NCBI GenBank assembly: GCA_021812905.1
Contig: JAKAMM010000094.1
Span: 1-6,749, forward strand
Direction: 5' to 3'
From: Chloroflexota bacterium
Lineage (GTDB): Bacteria; Chloroflexota; Anaerolineae; Anaerolineales; Villigracilaceae
Length of the DNA: 6,749 nt
Below, in pieces: positions 1 through 4,983 of the stretch. Under the pieces are notes generated by a model. It saw only the letters and a program-made list of their open reading frames with translations, was not told where the DNA came from and did not search any database. Position numbers and translations under genes: made by a program. Each line of letters opens with the position of its first letter. Position 1 is the first letter of the stretch.

Positions 1-65
1 ATACTCTGGTGAACGTGGTACAGCTTTTCGTTCATTAATTCAGTTAATTCACAAGGAGATTTCTT

Positions 66-176
66 ATGTATCAGCCAGCCTATGGGCGAATTTGCGGTGA
101 AGTTTTCCGGCTTCATTGCTTCTGCAAATTGCCATTAGGAACAAGATGGATTAACGCAGATCTCAAGGAGAAATGA
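66..176 (+). CDS. possible 36-residue small ORF, function unknown
   Basis: A short ATG-to-TGA frame is preceded by AAGGAG at 53-58 with a 7-nt spacer, a good ribosome binding site. The product would have 36 residues (starting MYQPAYGR, ending NADLKEK) with three cysteines and no motif I recognise. A second AAGGAG sits at 165-170, just before its stop, and an overlapping ATGA at 173-176 opens another frame. That second frame runs through the hairpin-rich stretch and does not look like a protein. The ribosome binding site is the only real support; a chance ORF or the start of a degraded gene is about as likely. Confidence 0.25.
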   Translation: MYQPAYGRICGEVFRLHCFCKLPLGTRWINADLKEK

Positions 177-260
177 TTTTTAGACACCTCAGTTTTTCCT
201 GTTCCCTTCCAGGCTGCCCGCGCAGCCGATCCGCAAGGTCAGCCCGGATGCGTGATCATT

Positions 261-295
261 CCTGGCGCGGTCAGGTATCAACTGACTGCGCCAGG
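261..295. repeat. 14-bp hairpin with 7-nt loop
   Basis: The arms CCTGGCGCGGTCAG (261-274) and CTGACTGCGCCAGG (282-295) pair over 14 positions with a single G-T wobble, around the loop GTATCAA. T260-A296 and a T259-G297 wobble could lengthen the stem. No T-run follows, so it is not a standard intrinsic terminator. It could be part of a structured RNA, a repeat-element end or a protein-binding site. The wobble allows pairing in the + strand transcript but becomes A-C in the - strand transcript, which mildly favours a + strand RNA. Confidence 0.7.
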
Positions 296-307
296 AGCAT
301 GCTCCTG
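292..307. repeat. 16-bp perfect palindrome
   Basis: CAGGAGCATGCTCCTG is its own reverse complement over all 16 bases. Its first four bases are also the end of the right arm of the preceding hairpin, so the two structures compete. The string CTGACTGC occurs on both sides, at 282-289 and 305-312. A dimeric DNA-binding protein site or a strand-switching RNA element are both possible. Confidence 0.7.
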
Positions 308-429
308 ACTGCCATAATCGGCGTCCAGGAAGGCTCGTTTTTACGACCGACCTGGATTGATTTCTGACGTCAATAGTCATCCGCGATAGCGGAGACTTTG
401 GAAATTCTAAAAAAAGGAAACGGTATATT

Positions 430-633
430 ATGTGCATCTACTCTGAAAACTATGCTGATGATTTGGAATCGCGCCGGGGCCGCCGGTCGAAAGAAGAGCG
501 AGCCGCCTTTCAACAAAAAGTCACTCGACGAGAGCTGCGAAGGCAATACTTGCGCGATGCGCGCGAAACAAACGCCATCGAGATCATCGTAGTTGAGGCC
601 GCAAATGAAGAACAACCTTGCGTCTCCCAGTGA
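430..633 (+). CDS. small charged protein coupled to the primase-like gene
   Basis: This gene would encode 67 residues. A purine-rich AAGGAAA (414-420) lies upstream of the ATG, with a rather long spacer. The middle (residues 14-47) is very rich in arginine and glutamate (SRRGRRSKEER, then RRELRRQYLRDARE) and should form a charged helix. It is followed by a short hydrophobic strand (IEIIVVEA) and a soft tail with Cys64. Its 3' end overlaps the primase-like gene's likely start at 605 by 29 nt, so the two are probably translated together. The codons favour G or C at third positions in this frame, unlike the competing frame beginning at 398. I do not recognise a family. A nucleic-acid-binding partner of the primase is a guess from charge and context only. 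Confidence 0.6.
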   Translation: MCIYSENYADDLESRRGRRSKEERAAFQQKVTRRELRRQYLRDARETNAIEIIVVEAANEEQPCVSQ

Positions 634-1627
634 GGTGTTGCAGGATGCAATCAGTATCATTGGATATAGGCCGGCGAAAGACAAGCCAGACTCCAGGGGA
701 TGGATAACCTTCTGGTGCCCTTTTCACAATGATGTTGGACAAAAGGGACATTCTGGACGCCCAAACTTTGGCGTCAACATCAACGGCGGCAATTGGAATT
801 GCTTCGTCTGTGGGCGAAAGGGGCCGTCTCTTGCAAAACTGGCGAAGGAACTTGGAAGCGATTATGCTCCACGCGACATCCCGGCAGACCTGAAAACATA
901 TGGCTCCAATCGCATTCGTGAGAGCCGCGTGGATGCAGTTACTTCTGCTCTGGATGAAGGCAGGGCGAATTTTCTGAGGTCCCCTGCCAGGATATATACG
1001 AGAGACCGCGGCATTCGCCCGCTCACTGCCGCGATCTACGGTCTGGGGTACGGCGTGCCGGCCCCCTACGTCAACCAGGAAACCGCCATGTCAGCATACG
1101 CTTCCGGCATGGTGCTTCCCAGTGGAATATGGCAATGGGCAGAGTCGGTAGTGTACGCAGATCCACCGAACGGAAAGCCGACAGTGATTAACTGCCGCTA
1201 CCTCCCTGAAAAATATTTGATGAATGACCGGCCGTTTGCAGTCCAGGCGAATCACCACACTTGGGGCAATCGGTGTGCGCCGCTAGGCTCATGGCGCATT
1301 GAACCGACCACTAAAATGATCATAGTTGTCGAAGGTTTATTCGATATGCTGGTTGGCGCGCAGACGGTTCAGGAAAAGGGCTTGAACCATGAAATTTGTG
1401 TGGTGTATACCAACGGATCCAGCGTGAAAGGAGAAATGCTGAGATGGTTCAAGGGTAACTCAAAGAAATATGATTTCCTGCTTATCCGTGATCCGGATGA
1501 TGCTGGTAAGTTCTGGGAAGAGAGTTTGAAAGAGGCTCTGGGAAAGAAAACTGTTTGTCTTGTCCCGCCTGACAACATGGACCCGGACGAGGCTTTCCTG
1601 GCTGACTGGTGGCCATCGGCCATCTGA
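605..1627 (+). CDS. CHC2 zinc-finger / Toprim primase-like protein
   Basis: The protein has 340 residues from ATG 605, which has GAGG at 595-598 with a 6-nt spacer; an in-frame TTG at 593 is less likely. Near the N-terminus is a DnaG-type zinc ribbon: Cys38, His41, Cys66, Cys69, within WCPFH and CFVCGRKG. Residues 131-149 (YTRDRGIRPLTAAIYGLGY) resemble the start of the DnaG RNA polymerase core. The Toprim metal site follows: Glu243 and Asp247 in VVEGLFD, then Asp296, Asp298 and Asp299 in RDPDDAG, and DPDEAF at 326-331. In this family the zinc ribbon contacts template DNA and Toprim holds the catalytic magnesium ions for primer synthesis. It is much shorter than chromosomal DnaG (about 600 residues) and lacks the C-terminal helicase-binding domain. 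That points to a plasmid, phage or conjugative-element primase. Primer synthesis is inferred, not shown. Confidence 0.85.
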   Translation: MKNNLASPSEVLQDAISIIGYRPAKDKPDSRGWITFWCPFHNDVGQKGHSGRPNFGVNINGGNWNCFVCGRKGPSLAKLAKELGSDYAPRDIPADLKTYGSNRIRESRVDAVTSALDEGRANFLRSPARIYTRDRGIRPLTAAIYGLGYGVPAPYVNQETAMSAYASGMVLPSGIWQWAESVVYADPPNGKPTVINCRYLPEKYLMNDRPFAVQANHHTWGNRCAPLGSWRIEPTTKMIIVVEGLFDMLVGAQTVQEKGLNHEICVVYTNGSSVKGEMLRWFKGNSKKYDFLLIRDPDDAGKFWEESLKEALGKKTVCLVPPDNMDPDEAFLADWWPSAI

Positions 1628-1647
1628 TAATTTGAATGGAGGCTGCT

Positions 1648-2001
1648 ATGAATGTCCGCATGTATTCGTTCCTTCTAGCCGGAATGCTTGTTGCCGTTCT
1701 GGTTTGGTTGGTCGAAGGGAGTGGCGCAAAACAAAAACTTGCAAGGAACTTAACTCTTGCGACTGGTGCGTTGAACATCATGTCGATATGCTTCGCGTTC
1801 CTGTTTTCCGACTCGTTATTGAGAGATACGTTTTCCCTCGTTCTTGCAGTGGCTGTATGGGTGATCGGCAATATGTTTCTGTTGGCAATTTATTTGCCGC
1901 AAAAGCATTTTCTGGAATCGCCTCCGTATGATTGCGAAACGCAGGCCGGCTCTATAAAACGCCCTGACAGTTATGTTATACTTATTACTAAGAAAGTATA
2001 A
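1648..2001 (+). CDS. small membrane protein with three predicted helices
   Basis: The start at 1648 is chosen because GGAGG at 1638-1642 lies 5 nt upstream; a start at 1636 would place this ribosome binding site inside the gene. The 117-residue product has three hydrophobic stretches, about residues 6-22, 36-54 and 61-83, joined by short polar loops (EGSGAKQKLARN, then SDSLLRD), and a polar C-terminal tail. It begins 20 nt after the primase-like gene stops and is probably in the same operon. The last ~20 codons are odd: they run through a 16-bp sequence (1937-1952) that also occurs after another gene's stop at 3568, and through the promoter and operator of the next module. The tail may therefore be a secondary extension. 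I do not recognise a family. Confidence 0.6.
   Translation: MNVRMYSFLLAGMLVAVLVWLVEGSGAKQKLARNLTLATGALNIMSICFAFLFSDSLLRDTFSLVLAVAVWVIGNMFLLAIYLPQKHFLESPPYDCETQAGSIKRPDSYVILITKKV
1937..1952 (+). repeat. 16-bp direct repeat, copy 1
   Basis: AAACGCAGGCCGGCTC is identical to 3568-3583. Here it lies inside the 3' end of the small membrane protein gene. Sequence after it (ACGCCCTGA) loosely resembles the left arm of the terminator that follows copy 2, but the rest of that terminator is absent. Confidence 0.65.
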
Positions 2002-2003
2002 CA
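1974..2003. promoter_or_regulatory. inverted-repeat operator over an extended -10 promoter
   Basis: TGTTATACTT (1974-1983) and AAGTATAACA (1994-2003) form a perfect 10-bp inverted repeat with a 10-nt spacer, so the half-site centres lie 20 bp apart, about two helical turns. The left arm contains TG-T-TATACT (1974-1982), an extended -10 element, with no good -35. The right arm overlaps the upstream stop codon and touches the AAGGAG (2003-2008) of the next gene. This is the expected arrangement for a toxin-antitoxin operon repressed by its own AbrB-type antitoxin, though the binding protein is inferred. Confidence 0.65.
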
Positions 2004-2014
2004 AGGAGTACAGT

Positions 2015-2272
2015 ATGACTTTAACCATTTCTAACAAGGGCTGGGTGGTTATCCCCGCTGAATTAAGAAAAAAATACCAGCTTGAGCCGGGCACTGAAGT
2101 TGTCATCGTGGACTATGGCGGTGTCCTTTCCATCATTCCAGCCTTCCGAGAACCAGTCAAACAAGGGCGAGGCTTGCTGAAAGATATCCCGTCACTGAAG
2201 GGCGATTTGATGAAAGAACGCGCCAAAGAACGCAGGCGTGAAGATGCCAGGATCAAACCCCGCCATGACTGA
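2015..2272 (+). CDS. AbrB/MazE-type antitoxin (SpoVT-AbrB domain)
   Basis: The gene encodes 85 residues from ATG 2015, with AAGGAG at 2003-2008 and a 6-nt spacer; an in-frame ATG at 1973 would fall upstream of the -10. Residues 1-42 are a typical swapped-hairpin AbrB fold: TLTISNKGWVVIPAELRKKY, then LEPGTEVVIVDYGGVLSIIP. The remainder is basic and probably disordered (KERAKERRREDARIKPRHD), the part that in such antitoxins wraps the toxin. Its stop overlaps the toxin gene's likely start by 8 nt. It should bind DNA as a dimer, repress its own operon through the inverted repeat just upstream, and neutralise the following PIN toxin. Confidence in family is high; the pairing rests on adjacency. 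Confidence 0.88.
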   Translation: MTLTISNKGWVVIPAELRKKYQLEPGTEVVIVDYGGVLSIIPAFREPVKQGRGLLKDIPSLKGDLMKERAKERRREDARIKPRHD

Positions 2273-2684
2273 TCGTCCCGCCTTTGTGCTGGACACATTT
2301 GCTTTGCTTGCTTATCTACAAGATGAGCCAGTCGCGTCGCGCATTGAAAAACTTTTGGAGAGCGCTGAGAAGGAAAAATGCCGCCTAATGATCTCCATCA
2401 TCAACCTCGGGGAAATTTTGTATATCACCGAGCGAAGAGGCGGAGTATCAAAAGCGCAGGACACCCTGGCGCTCATTCAGCAATTACCCATCGAAATTCT
2501 GCCAGCCGATCAGCAGGCTGTTTTCTCTGCCGCGCACATCAAGGCAAACCACGCACTTTCCTACGCTGATTCCTTTGCAATAGCCGCCGCCGTTGACAAG
2601 AATGCAGTGATCCTGACGGACGACCCTGAATTTGAATCTGTGGAGGCAATCGCAACAGTGGAATGGCTTAAAAAAACTAGGTGA
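2265..2684 (+). CDS. PIN-domain toxin (VapC-like ribonuclease)
   Basis: The 139-residue protein starts at ATG 2265, with in-frame GTG 2238 and ATG 2244 as alternatives; no start has a clear Shine-Dalgarno, which fits translational coupling to the antitoxin. All four PIN acidic positions are visible: Asp10 in FVLDTFALLAYL, Glu50 in NLGEILY, Asp102 in SYADSFAIAAA, and Asp119/Asp120 in ILTDDPEF. Family members are magnesium-dependent endoribonucleases that cut tRNA or rRNA when freed from their antitoxin. The length is normal for a single-domain PIN toxin and the gene appears intact. The partner is AbrB-like rather than Phd-like, which differs from the second PIN module in this window. The RNA target cannot be predicted. 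Confidence 0.88.
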   Translation: MTDRPAFVLDTFALLAYLQDEPVASRIEKLLESAEKEKCRLMISIINLGEILYITERRGGVSKAQDTLALIQQLPIEILPADQQAVFSAAHIKANHALSYADSFAIAAAVDKNAVILTDDPEFESVEAIATVEWLKKTR

Positions 2685-2707
2685 TATTTTGCCTGGTTAT
2701 TCCATCT

Positions 2708-2746
2708 GGTGGTATACATCAAGGCGATTCTAGGTGGTATACATCA
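2708..2746. repeat. two 14-bp direct repeats with GTATAC cores
   Basis: GGTGGTATACATCA occurs at 2708-2721 and again at 2733-2746, a 25-bp period. Each contains the palindrome GTATAC. They lie just upstream of a TTGACA (2755-2760) and a TATAAT (2783-2788), so they look like binding sites for a regulator of the downstream gene pair. GntR-family sites often have a GTATAC core; that assignment is speculative. Confidence 0.6.
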
Positions 2747-2754
2747 GGCGGATA

Positions 2755-2788
2755 TTGACATATGTAGCAACGCGATCCGAAGTATAAT
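2755..2788 (+). promoter_or_regulatory. probable promoter with unusually wide spacer
   Basis: TTGACA (2755-2760) and TATAAT (2783-2788) both match consensus but are 22 bp apart rather than 16-18. Either the -10 works with an activator or a different -35, or only one element is real. It would drive the 2827-3551 pair. Confidence 0.45.
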
Positions 2789-2826
2789 GGCCGACAGACC
2801 GGAAAGGAAGCAGAAGAAGGATGATT

Positions 2827-3096
2827 ATGACAACCCCTACTAAAATACAATTGACCCCTGGGCAGACAGCAGTCCTTGGACAACTTCTGGTAGAGATCCT
2901 GCAACGCAATATCACAGAAGAAACCCGCCGGCTCGTGTGCGAACTGGTCCCCAATTCGATGATGCTTCCGTCGCCCTTCCAGCATCTTGTCAGCTGGATA
3001 ATGGGTTCGGGAGAATCAAATCAAGAGTTGACCATATCCATGATGAAGGAGCTTCTCATCATCTGCGATGAGCTCCAAAAGGAGACTATACCATGA
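2827..3096 (+). CDS. small protein of unknown function
   Basis: The start at ATG 2827 is preferred over ATG 2821 because AGAAGG ends at 2820, directly against the earlier ATG but 6 nt from this one. The 89-residue product begins MTTPTKIQLTPGQ and is predicted mostly helical: a helix around 12-28, another around 31-41, a proline-interrupted segment (VPNSMMLPSPF), then helices around 51-60 and 66-86. It has two cysteines (38, 80), no signal peptide and no recognised motif. Its stop overlaps the next start as ATGA (3093-3096), so the two genes are almost certainly one transcript and translationally coupled. The promoter and repeats at 2708-2788 suggest regulated expression. Confidence 0.65.
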   Translation: MTTPTKIQLTPGQTAVLGQLLVEILQRNITEETRRLVCELVPNSMMLPSPFQHLVSWIMGSGESNQELTISMMKELLIICDELQKETIP

Positions 3097-3551
3097 CCGC
3101 TTTTTCTGTCCCTTACGCTGCCAAGCGCCCGGCCAATCGACCGGGCGCCTTTCTTTTTCTTACCCTGTTGCTGCTCGCAGCAGTCGCGGCGGCTTATGGC
3201 TTTGCAACGTTGCACAACGAAGCGAAGATTACGATCATCACGCATAAACATGGAACATATGCCCATTTGGATGAGGGTGCTCAAGCGAGAAACTGCCTGG
3301 AGCGGCACGGGACAAACTTTGTCTACCGTGAACCAGACGGGATTACCTTCCACTTCCTATGCCAGAGCGATTCCGGGAATTGGTTCAATGTCATCGCCCG
3401 CAAGATCGACGAGAACTTGTACGATGAAAAGACGGCCTTGGAGCCAAAAGGAGGAATTTTGACAGACATCGAAAAGTGGATGACTAACGCCTACAAGGCT
3501 TCCACGCAGTTCAAGCAAATAGCGGTTGGCACAACCGTTGTCTTCAAATAA
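3093..3551 (+). CDS. membrane-anchored extracytoplasmic protein, unknown function
   Basis: This gene encodes 152 residues and has AAAAGGAG at 3077-3084, 8 nt before the start. The N-terminus is basic, then residues 19-38 are strongly hydrophobic (AFLFLTLLLLAAVAAAYGFA). That is an uncleaved anchor or signal peptide; I see no lipobox and no clear cleavage site. The outer domain has Cys68 in NCLERHG and Cys90 in FHFLCQ, which could form a disulfide, and an aromatic segment (NFVYREPDGITFHFLC, then GNWFNVIARK) that suggests a small beta sheet. The alpha-helical tail spans about 122-142. The gene ends 35 nt before a strong terminator, so it is the last of its unit. I do not recognise a named family. 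Confidence 0.7.
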   Translation: MTAFSVPYAAKRPANRPGAFLFLTLLLLAAVAAAYGFATLHNEAKITIITHKHGTYAHLDEGAQARNCLERHGTNFVYREPDGITFHFLCQSDSGNWFNVIARKIDENLYDEKTALEPKGGILTDIEKWMTNAYKASTQFKQIAVGTTVVFK

Positions 3552-3567
3552 TCCCGCCGGCTCGAGA

Positions 3568-3583
3568 AAACGCAGGCCGGCTC
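3568..3583 (+). repeat. 16-bp direct repeat, copy 2
   Basis: AAACGCAGGCCGGCTC is identical to 1937-1952. Here it sits between the stop codon at 3551 and the terminator beginning at 3587. GCCGGCTC also occurs once more just upstream, at 3556-3563. Confidence 0.65.
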
Positions 3584-3586
3584 CGC

Positions 3587-3627
3587 AAGCGCCCCGATTG
3601 AATTATTCAATCGGGGCGCTTTTATTT
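3587..3627 (+). terminator. strong intrinsic terminator
   Basis: AAGCGCCCCGATTGAA (3587-3602) and TTCAATCGGGGCGCTT (3606-3621) are perfectly complementary over 16 bp around a 3-nt loop, followed by TTTATTT. It ends the 2827-3551 transcript. Confidence 0.92.
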
Positions 3628-3837
3628 CACACAAAAAGAGAAAAGCAGCAACACCAGCAAAGCCCAATAAGTTGTGAGTTTAACTTTGGAACTTTGCGCT
3701 TCTCATTCCGACGTCTTGTACGATTTGTTGACGGATAAGAAAAGGAGGTAAATAGCGGATACTTTAGAAAAAACAGAAACACAGACGTGGTATCAGCGAA
3801 TCACAAACAATTCAAAAAAAAGAGAACACGAATAACA
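3628..3837 (+). promoter_or_regulatory. ssb leader region with an orphan Shine-Dalgarno
   Basis: No gene is evident in these 210 bases. The region is A-rich towards the ssb start. It contains a tandem AACTTTG (3682-3688 and 3690-3696). It also has AAAGGAGGT at 3741-3749, a full match to the anti-Shine-Dalgarno, with no ATG, GTG or TTG within the next 30 nt. TTGACG at 3728-3733 is a possible -35, but I cannot find a matching -10. The ssb promoter probably lies here but I cannot place it. Confidence 0.4.
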
Positions 3838-4272
3838 ATGACTACTACTAACAATAACGGCAACGGCAGCAGCAAGGTTCGCCATTTGAACTTACTGATT
3901 ATGGAGGGTTACCTGGGTCGGGATCCGGAGAGGCGCTACCTCCCCACCGGCACGGCGATCACAACACTCAGGCTTGCTTGCAACCACAGCTGGACCGGCG
4001 TGAACGGCGAAGTCAAGTCCGAGGCCACCTGGATTGATGTGGAAGTCCTTGGAAAGCAGGCCGAGGTTGCAAATTCCTACTTGAAGAAAAGCTCGCACGT
4101 AATCATCGAGGGCCGGCTGCGTCCCCTCCAACAGTGGGAACACGAGGGTAAGCAGTACTCCAAGATGGTCTTGCGCGCAAACCTTCTGCGTATGTTGGAC
4201 GGCTTGAAAGATAACGCCGCGCCGGCAGGTGTTTCCGATGATACGTCCCCGGGAGACGATATCCCGTACTAG
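3838..4272 (+). CDS. ssb: single-stranded-DNA-binding protein
   Basis: The protein has 144 residues from ATG 3838. A GTG at 3787 would add a basic extension with no ribosome binding site, so the ATG is preferred, although its own Shine-Dalgarno (AGAGAA) is weak. After an Asn/Thr-rich leader (1-12), residues 15-120 match the bacterial SSB OB fold: LNLLIMEGYLGRDPERRYLPTG (split as LNLLIMEGYLG and RDPERRYLPTG), TTLRLACNHSW, ATWIDVEVLGKQAEVANSYL, HVIIEGRLRPLQQWE and KQYSKMVLRANLLRML. The linker is short (about 121-139) and the tail is DDIPY instead of the usual DDIPF. SSB coats single-stranded DNA during replication and conjugation, and its tail recruits helicases, nucleases and primase. Being next to mobile-type genes, this is probably an accessory copy rather than the chromosomal one. 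Confidence 0.93.
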   Translation: MTTTNNNGNGSSKVRHLNLLIMEGYLGRDPERRYLPTGTAITTLRLACNHSWTGVNGEVKSEATWIDVEVLGKQAEVANSYLKKSSHVIIEGRLRPLQQWEHEGKQYSKMVLRANLLRMLDGLKDNAAPAGVSDDTSPGDDIPY

Positions 4273-4274
4273 CC

Positions 4275-4347
4275 TCACCAGCAAAATAACTAAATAACTG
4301 TTTGAATTGTGGCCGGAGAAATATTCATTCTCCGGCCTTTTCAATTC
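4275..4347 (+). repeat. post-ssb segment, copy 1 of a degenerate direct repeat
   Basis: Three blocks in this segment recur in the same order at 5104-5150: TCACCAG (4275-4281), TGTTTGA (4299-4305) and TTCTCCGGCCTTTTC (4328-4342). The second copy is shorter because the sequence between the blocks is missing. The copies lie about 800 bp apart and flank the MNT/HEPN remnant. Confidence 0.6.
4311..4341 (+). terminator. intrinsic terminator of ssb
   Basis: GGCCGGAGAA (4311-4320) and TTCTCCGGCC (4328-4337) form a perfect 10-bp stem with a 7-nt loop, followed by TTTT. Confidence 0.9.
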
Positions 4348-4393
4348 TAAAACTTAACCAAGGAGTTTCCTCAGTGGATAATCTGGCTTTAAT

Positions 4394-4422
4394 TTGACAA
4401 ATCCCTACTGATTCGCTATGCT
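4394..4422 (+). promoter_or_regulatory. sigma70-type promoter of the MNT gene
   Basis: TTGACA (4394-4399) and TATGCT (4417-4422) are separated by 17 bp. The transcript would begin near 4430, giving a very short leader with GAAAGG (4431-4436) 7 nt before the ATG. Confidence 0.8.
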
Positions 4423-4443
4423 TATGGCGAGAAAGGTATATTA

Positions 4444-4737
4444 ATGAAACGCAGCGAAGTGCTTCGCATCCTTCGGGAACAATATACGGAACTGAGCGAG
4501 CGCTATAACATAGCCTCGCTCTCATTGTTTGGTTCGGTGGCGAGAGACGATGCCCGCGCGGATAGCGATGTGGATCTGTTAGTGGAATTCAGCCGCTCTG
4601 TTGGTTTATTCCAGTTCATCGAACTCCAGCAACGTTTGGAGGCGCTGCTGGGAGGCAAGGTAGACCTCGGGACACCACGCTCGCTCAAACCCCGCATCAA
4701 GGAACGCGTTCTGCAGGAGGCGATCCTTGTCGCCTAG
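4444..4737 (+). CDS. MNT-domain nucleotidyltransferase antitoxin (MntA-like)
   Basis: The 97-residue protein carries the minimal nucleotidyltransferase signature: Gly30-Ser31 followed ten residues later by Asp42-Val43-Asp44 (LFGSVARDDARADSDVDLLV), with a third acidic residue, Asp74, in GGKVDLGT. In studied MntA/HepT pairs this enzyme transfers AMP from ATP onto a tyrosine next to the HEPN toxin's active site and so silences it. Length and motifs look complete, with a clear promoter and ribosome binding site upstream. The partner HEPN gene immediately downstream is broken, so this copy appears to be an orphan antitoxin. Whether it still acts on a related toxin elsewhere cannot be told from here. 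Confidence 0.88.
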   Translation: MKRSEVLRILREQYTELSERYNIASLSLFGSVARDDARADSDVDLLVEFSRSVGLFQFIELQQRLEALLGGKVDLGTPRSLKPRIKERVLQEAILVA

Positions 4738-4744
4738 AGCCTAG

Positions 4745-4962
4745 CAGGAGCGCATACAGGACATCCTTACTTCTGTGCAAAACATTCGTGACTATACGGA
4801 GGGCATGTCCTTCGAGTCTTTTAGGGAAAAATGCAGGATTTTCGCAACGTCCTGGTACATGCGTATTTCCGTCTGGATGAGGAAATCATCTGGAAAGCAA
4901 GCCAGGATGACATTCCACCGTTGATAGCAGCGTTGGAAAAAATCATCCATTCAGAGAGTTGA
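4745..4962 (+). pseudogene. broken HEPN toxin gene (HepT-like)
   Basis: Two pieces of a HEPN toxin remain in different frames. The first (from about 4748) reads ERIQDILTSVQNIRDYTEGM then SFESFREK, with no start codon after an in-frame TAG at 4742. The second begins at ATG 4831 and runs 43 residues to the TGA at 4960-4962: MQDFRNVLVHAYFRLDEEII, then WKASQDDIPPLIAALEKI. It keeps the RX4HXY motif (RNVLVHAY), which in this family is both the ribonuclease site and the AMP-accepting tyrosine. Compared with family members as I remember them, roughly 35-45 residues of the central helical region are missing between the two pieces, and the frame changes there. The start is lost as well. The toxin should be inactive. 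The C-terminal piece has its own ATG but only a weak ribosome binding site. Confidence 0.82.
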
Positions 4963-4983
4963 TCCGGACCCAAGATGGCACTA

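Larger units (their letters stand above)
177..429. other. non-coding stretch with consecutive hairpins
   Basis: I see no convincing gene here. The left part is rich in self-complementary sequence: GGCTGC/GCAGCC around a 4-nt loop at 212-227, a 14-bp hairpin at 261-295 and a 16-bp palindrome at 292-307 (listed separately). Further right are the palindrome TGACGTCA at 365-372 and a short TCCGC/GCGGA hairpin around 380-392. The last part is the leader of the gene starting at 430, including its A-rich Shine-Dalgarno region. I found no clear promoter. Confidence 0.5.

Noticed and set aside
250..275. Similarity (about 15 of 18 bases) between GATCATTCCTGGCGCGGT near 255 and the reverse complement of the antitoxin/toxin junction near 2260
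   Set aside because: Short, interrupted, and the second copy is inside two real overlapping genes; likely chance without more copies.
173..367. 64-residue frame on the + strand beginning at an ATGA overlap
   Set aside because: The Shine-Dalgarno is only 2 nt from the ATG, the frame runs straight through strong hairpins and a palindrome, and the product has no protein-like pattern.
398..592. Alternative 64-residue frame overlapping the small gene at 430
   Set aside because: No suitable ribosome binding site, and the 430 frame has better codon pattern and couples to the primase-like gene.
3526..3738. 70-residue frame crossing the end of the anchored protein gene
   Set aside because: It reads through the strong terminator at 3587-3627 and has no start signals.
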